Below, one piece after another: positions 61,733 through 64,000 of a stretch of 64,000 nucleotides of DNA. The DNA is taken from contig SPQJ01000013.1 in NCBI GenBank assembly GCA_004570425.1, positions 1-64,000 of the forward strand. The letters are read 5' to 3'. Every line of letters begins with the position of its first letter. The first letter of the stretch is position 1. A program made the translations under genes and the position numbers. The stretch is from Bacillus sp. AZ43 (GTDB lineage Bacteria; Actinomycetota; Actinomycetes; Mycobacteriales; Geodermatophilaceae). The notes under the pieces are model-generated. The model did not search any database, was not told the DNA's origin, and saw only the letters and a list, made by a program, of their open reading frames with translations.

Positions 61733-62536
61733 TCAGGACGAGTGCAGCCCGAGGTCGGCGAGGGCAGCCGCGACGGCGTCGGCGTGCAGCAGGTCGAGCG
61801 CCAGCAGGCGGTGCACCAGGACCCCGCGCCGGGTCAGCCGCAGGTCGGCGGCGCGCAGCCGGGGGAGGGTCGCGCGCGGCCGGGAGATCACCGGCGCCGG
61901 GTCGAGCAGACCGGCGCGTTGCAGGTCGCCGACGTCCTGGCGGGCGCCCCAGGCGGTCCAGGTCCGCGGCTCGTCCTCGAGCGGATCCATGGGCAGCGGC
62001 GCGCGATCCCGGCGGCCGACCCCGGCCACCAGGGCGAGCTGCCGCCAGCTCAGCGACTCGGCCAGGCGCAGCGCGCGCCCGGCGAGCTCGAGGTCGATGT
62101 CGGGGGAGAGGGACACCTCGGCGAGCAGGTAGCCCAGGTGGCGCACCCGGCGCTCGTCGGTGGACCGGCGGGCCGCGGTCACGACCGCCTCGGCGAGCTC
62201 GTCGGCCGCCGCCCGGCTGCCGGGGCGGGGCTCGAACCAGCCGTCGTCGCGGGCCCCGCGGCCGTTCCGGTGCTGGGTGGCCGCGTACTCGACGGCGAAC
62301 GCCAGGGCGGCCCCGGCGCGGACGCTCTCGCGCGGCACCGGCACGTCGGCCGCCTCGTCGGCGACGGCGCGCAGGCAGGCGGCGAGCCGGTCGCTCACCT
62401 GAACCGCCGCAGCCGTCGGTTCGAAGACGACGGTGGCCGCGGCCCGGCACATCGACCCGGCGACCGGGCTGCCGGCCTCGATGAGGGCGCGGCCCGTCAG
62501 CTGGTCGTCGGCACGGGCCTGCTCGGATGCGGTCAC
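61733..62536 (-). CDS. Hypothetical protein, helical, 267 residues
   Basis: Mostly alpha-helical and soluble; no signal peptide. Recognisable only as a conserved-looking actinobacterial protein: segments such as RRVRHLGYLLAEVSLSPDID and SWRQLALVAGVGR near the middle, and a winged-helix-like C-terminus (LRAADLRLTRRGVLVHRLL). GTG 62536 has GAAGAT at -12 to -7. It is divergent from narK over 145 bases that hold a GlnR-type box, so shared nitrogen control is possible. Function unknown. Confidence 0.65.
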   Translation of the reverse strand: MTASEQARADDQLTGRALIEAGSPVAGSMCRAAATVVFEPTAAAVQVSDRLAACLRAVADEAADVPVPRESVRAGAALAFAVEYAATQHRNGRGARDDGWFEPRPGSRAAADELAEAVVTAARRSTDERRVRHLGYLLAEVSLSPDIDLELAGRALRLAESLSWRQLALVAGVGRRDRAPLPMDPLEDEPRTWTAWGARQDVGDLQRAGLLDPAPVISRPRATLPRLRAADLRLTRRGVLVHRLLALDLLHADAVAAALADLGLHSS

Positions 62537-62609
62537 CCGGTGATCTTCGTCGGTTCCCGCGCCCGACTGCACGCCGGGCGCCGGCCCCTCACCACAGCGG
62601 GGCAGCCGC

Positions 62610-62626
62610 GGTGAGGGAAACGGAAC
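62610..62626 (+). promoter_or_regulatory. GlnR-type box upstream of narK
   Basis: GGTGAGGGAAACGGAAC; GTGAG-N6-GGAAC half-sites as before nasA, two mismatches in 17, ending 56 bases before ATG 62682. It overlaps the dyad CGGAAC-ACGG-GTTCCG (62621-62636). Confidence 0.65.
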
Positions 62627-62681
62627 ACGGGTTCCGCCTCGGGGCGACGCCGGCGTTACCCGCTGTTGGGACCGTCCTCGC

Positions 62682-64000
62682 ATGGCCGCCCCCACCCGCC
62701 CCGCCCAGACGTCGATGTCGCAGAACACCGTCGCCGCGCCGCCACCGCTGACGCGGGGTCGGGGCGGGAAGTGGATCGACGACTGGCGTCCGGAGGATCC
62801 GCAGTTCTGGGAGGAGACCGGGAAGACGGTCGCCCGCCGCAACCTGTTCTTCTCGGTGTTCTCCGAGCACATCGGCTTCTCGATCTGGAGCCTGTGGTCG
62901 GTGCTGGTGCTCTTCCTCCCGGAGGCGGTGTACGGCATCGACCCGGCCGGGAAGTTCCTGCTGACGACGCTGCCGACGGCGCTGGGCGCGTTCGTGCGGC
63001 TGCCCTACACCTTCGCCGTCGCCACGTTCGGCGGCCGCAACTGGACGATCGTCAGCGCGGCCCTGCTGCTGGTGCCCACCGTGGCCACCGCGATCGTGCT
63101 CGAGCCCGGCGTCTCGTTCACGACGCTGCTGGTGGTGTCGTGCCTGGCCGGCGTCGGGGGCGGCAACTTCGCCAGTTCGATGGCGAACATCAACGCGTTC
63201 TACCCCGACCGGCTCAAGGGCTGGGCGCTCGGGCTCAACGCCGGCGGCGGCAACCTCGGCGTCCCCGTGGTCCAGCTCGTCGGCCTGCTGGTGCTCGCGA
63301 CGGTCGGGGCCGAGCATCCGCGGGTGATCCTGTTCGCCTACCTCCCGCTGATCGTCGTCGCCGCCGTCGGCGCGGCCCTGGTCATGGACAACCTGACGAC
63401 GGCGCGCAACCAGCCGCGGGCCATGCGCGAGGCGACCCGCGAGCCGCACACCTGGATCATGTCCTTCCTCTACATCGGGACGTTCGGCTCGTTCATCGGC
63501 TTCGGGTTCGCCTTCGGGCAGGTGCTGCAGAACCAGTTCACCGAGTCGTTCGCGACGCCACTGGCCGCCGCCTCGCTCACCTGGCTCGGGCCGCTGCTCG
63601 GCTCGCTGATCCGGCCGTTCGGCGGCTCGCTGGCCGACCGGTTCGGCGGCGCCCGGATCACCCGCTGGAACTTCGTCGCGATGGCCGTGGGGGCGTCGGT
63701 CGTCTGGACGGCGAGCCAGCTGGAGTCGCTGCCGCTGTTCGTCGTCGGCTTCGTCTCGCTCTTCGTGCTCAGCGGCCTCGGGAACGGGTCGACCTACAAG
63801 ATGATCCCGGCGATCTTCCGGTCGCAGGCACTGCAGCAGGTGGCCGAGGGCGGGGACGCCGAGGCGGCCGATCGGCGGGCGCTGCGGATGTCCGGCGCCC
63901 TCATCGGCATCGCCGGCGCCGTCGGGGCGTTCGGCGGGGTGCTGGTGAACCTGGCGTTCCGGCAGTCGTTCATGACCACCGGCACCGGCGACTCCGCCTA
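62682..64000 (+). CDS. narK: Nitrate/nitrite MFS transporter NarK (3' partial)
   Basis: At least 439 residues, cut by the window end. After a hydrophilic N-terminus comes WRPEDPQFWEETGKTVARRN, then MFS helices with the two nitrate signatures: GVGGGNFASSMANINAFYP and, in the second half, GLGNGSTYKMIPAIF; LNAGGGNLGVPVVQLV is also typical. Imports nitrate (or exchanges it for nitrite) for the NasA-NirBD pathway encoded 4 kb upstream. ATG 62682 has GACCGT at -12 to -7; ATG 62715 is possible. A GlnR-like box suggests nitrogen control together with nasA. Confidence 0.93.
   Translation, partial: MAAPTRPAQTSMSQNTVAAPPPLTRGRGGKWIDDWRPEDPQFWEETGKTVARRNLFFSVFSEHIGFSIWSLWSVLVLFLPEAVYGIDPAGKFLLTTLPTALGAFVRLPYTFAVATFGGRNWTIVSAALLLVPTVATAIVLEPGVSFTTLLVVSCLAGVGGGNFASSMANINAFYPDRLKGWALGLNAGGGNLGVPVVQLVGLLVLATVGAEHPRVILFAYLPLIVVAAVGAALVMDNLTTARNQPRAMREATREPHTWIMSFLYIGTFGSFIGFGFAFGQVLQNQFTESFATPLAAASLTWLGPLLGSLIRPFGGSLADRFGGARITRWNFVAMAVGASVVWTASQLESLPLFVVGFVSLFVLSGLGNGSTYKMIPAIFRSQALQQVAEGGDAEAADRRALRMSGALIGIAGAVGAFGGVLVNLAFRQSFMTTGTGDSA

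Noticed and set aside
62621-62636. CGGAACACGGGTTCCG as a second SOS box
   Set aside because: The LexA arms must be CGAAC and GTTCG; here GGAAC/GTTCC. The position matches a GlnR-like box shared with nasA instead.

Overview
The window is very GC-rich, densely packed actinobacterial chromosome. GTG starts are common, neighbouring genes often share 4-base GTGA/ATGA start/stop overlaps, and many genes look leaderless. Gene content (riboflavin-histidine junction, HTH-fused MurA paralogue, ECF42 sigma factor, DUF3516 helicase, actinobacterial nitrate assimilation) suggests Geodermatophilaceae (Blastococcus/Geodermatophilus-like); that family placement is a recollection-based inference, not a computed one. 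I see no rRNA, tRNA, CRISPR array, insertion sequence or prophage. No gene-free stretch exceeds 300 bases; the longest is the 271-base divergent region before pucR.

Layout. 1-5136: riboflavin operon ribD(partial)-ribE-ribBA-ribH, continuing into hisE, hisG and a subtilisin-inhibitor-like lipoprotein. 5175-11625: a DUF2877 (AllH-like) gene divergent from a PucR regulator, a CxxC membrane protein, and a NarL-type two-component system. 11647-18640: a MurA paralogue fused to an XRE DNA-binding domain with a perfect palindrome at its start, then SDR, GyrI-like, EamA, PNPOx, Acg-type nitroreductase, DUF998 and EVE-like genes. 18711-28376: a small gene behind an SOS box, malQ, LysE, threonine-aldolase-like, a flavin oxidoreductase coupled to a GH13 enzyme, a secreted HNH protein and two TauE/SafE permeases.

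28466-42862 is a sugar-diacid (glucarate/galactarate) catabolic region. A tctCBA-usp operon and a divergent LysR gene face a long operon kdgD-gudD-galactarate dehydratase-ketoglutarate semialdehyde dehydrogenase, followed by an ATP-grasp gene, an AEC permease, mqo and a D-2-hydroxyacid dehydrogenase. Uptake and breakdown would deliver 2-oxoglutarate to the TCA cycle. The tct and kdgD promoters share a 14-base element at identical distance from a TACGNT hexamer.

42873-53398: Ski2-like helicase, a CxxC microprotein, SDR, mmuM, an orphan YidD, an APH-like kinase, ArfB, a rifampin ADP-ribosyltransferase, a YCII-ECF42-DUF1905 operon, GNAT and a membrane protein. 53567-64000: nitrate assimilation (nasA-nirB-nirD, with narK running off the end). 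Near-identical GlnR-like boxes lie exactly 56 bases before the predicted nasA and narK start codons. Between them are DUF4333, DUF2000/AraC and small lipoprotein genes.
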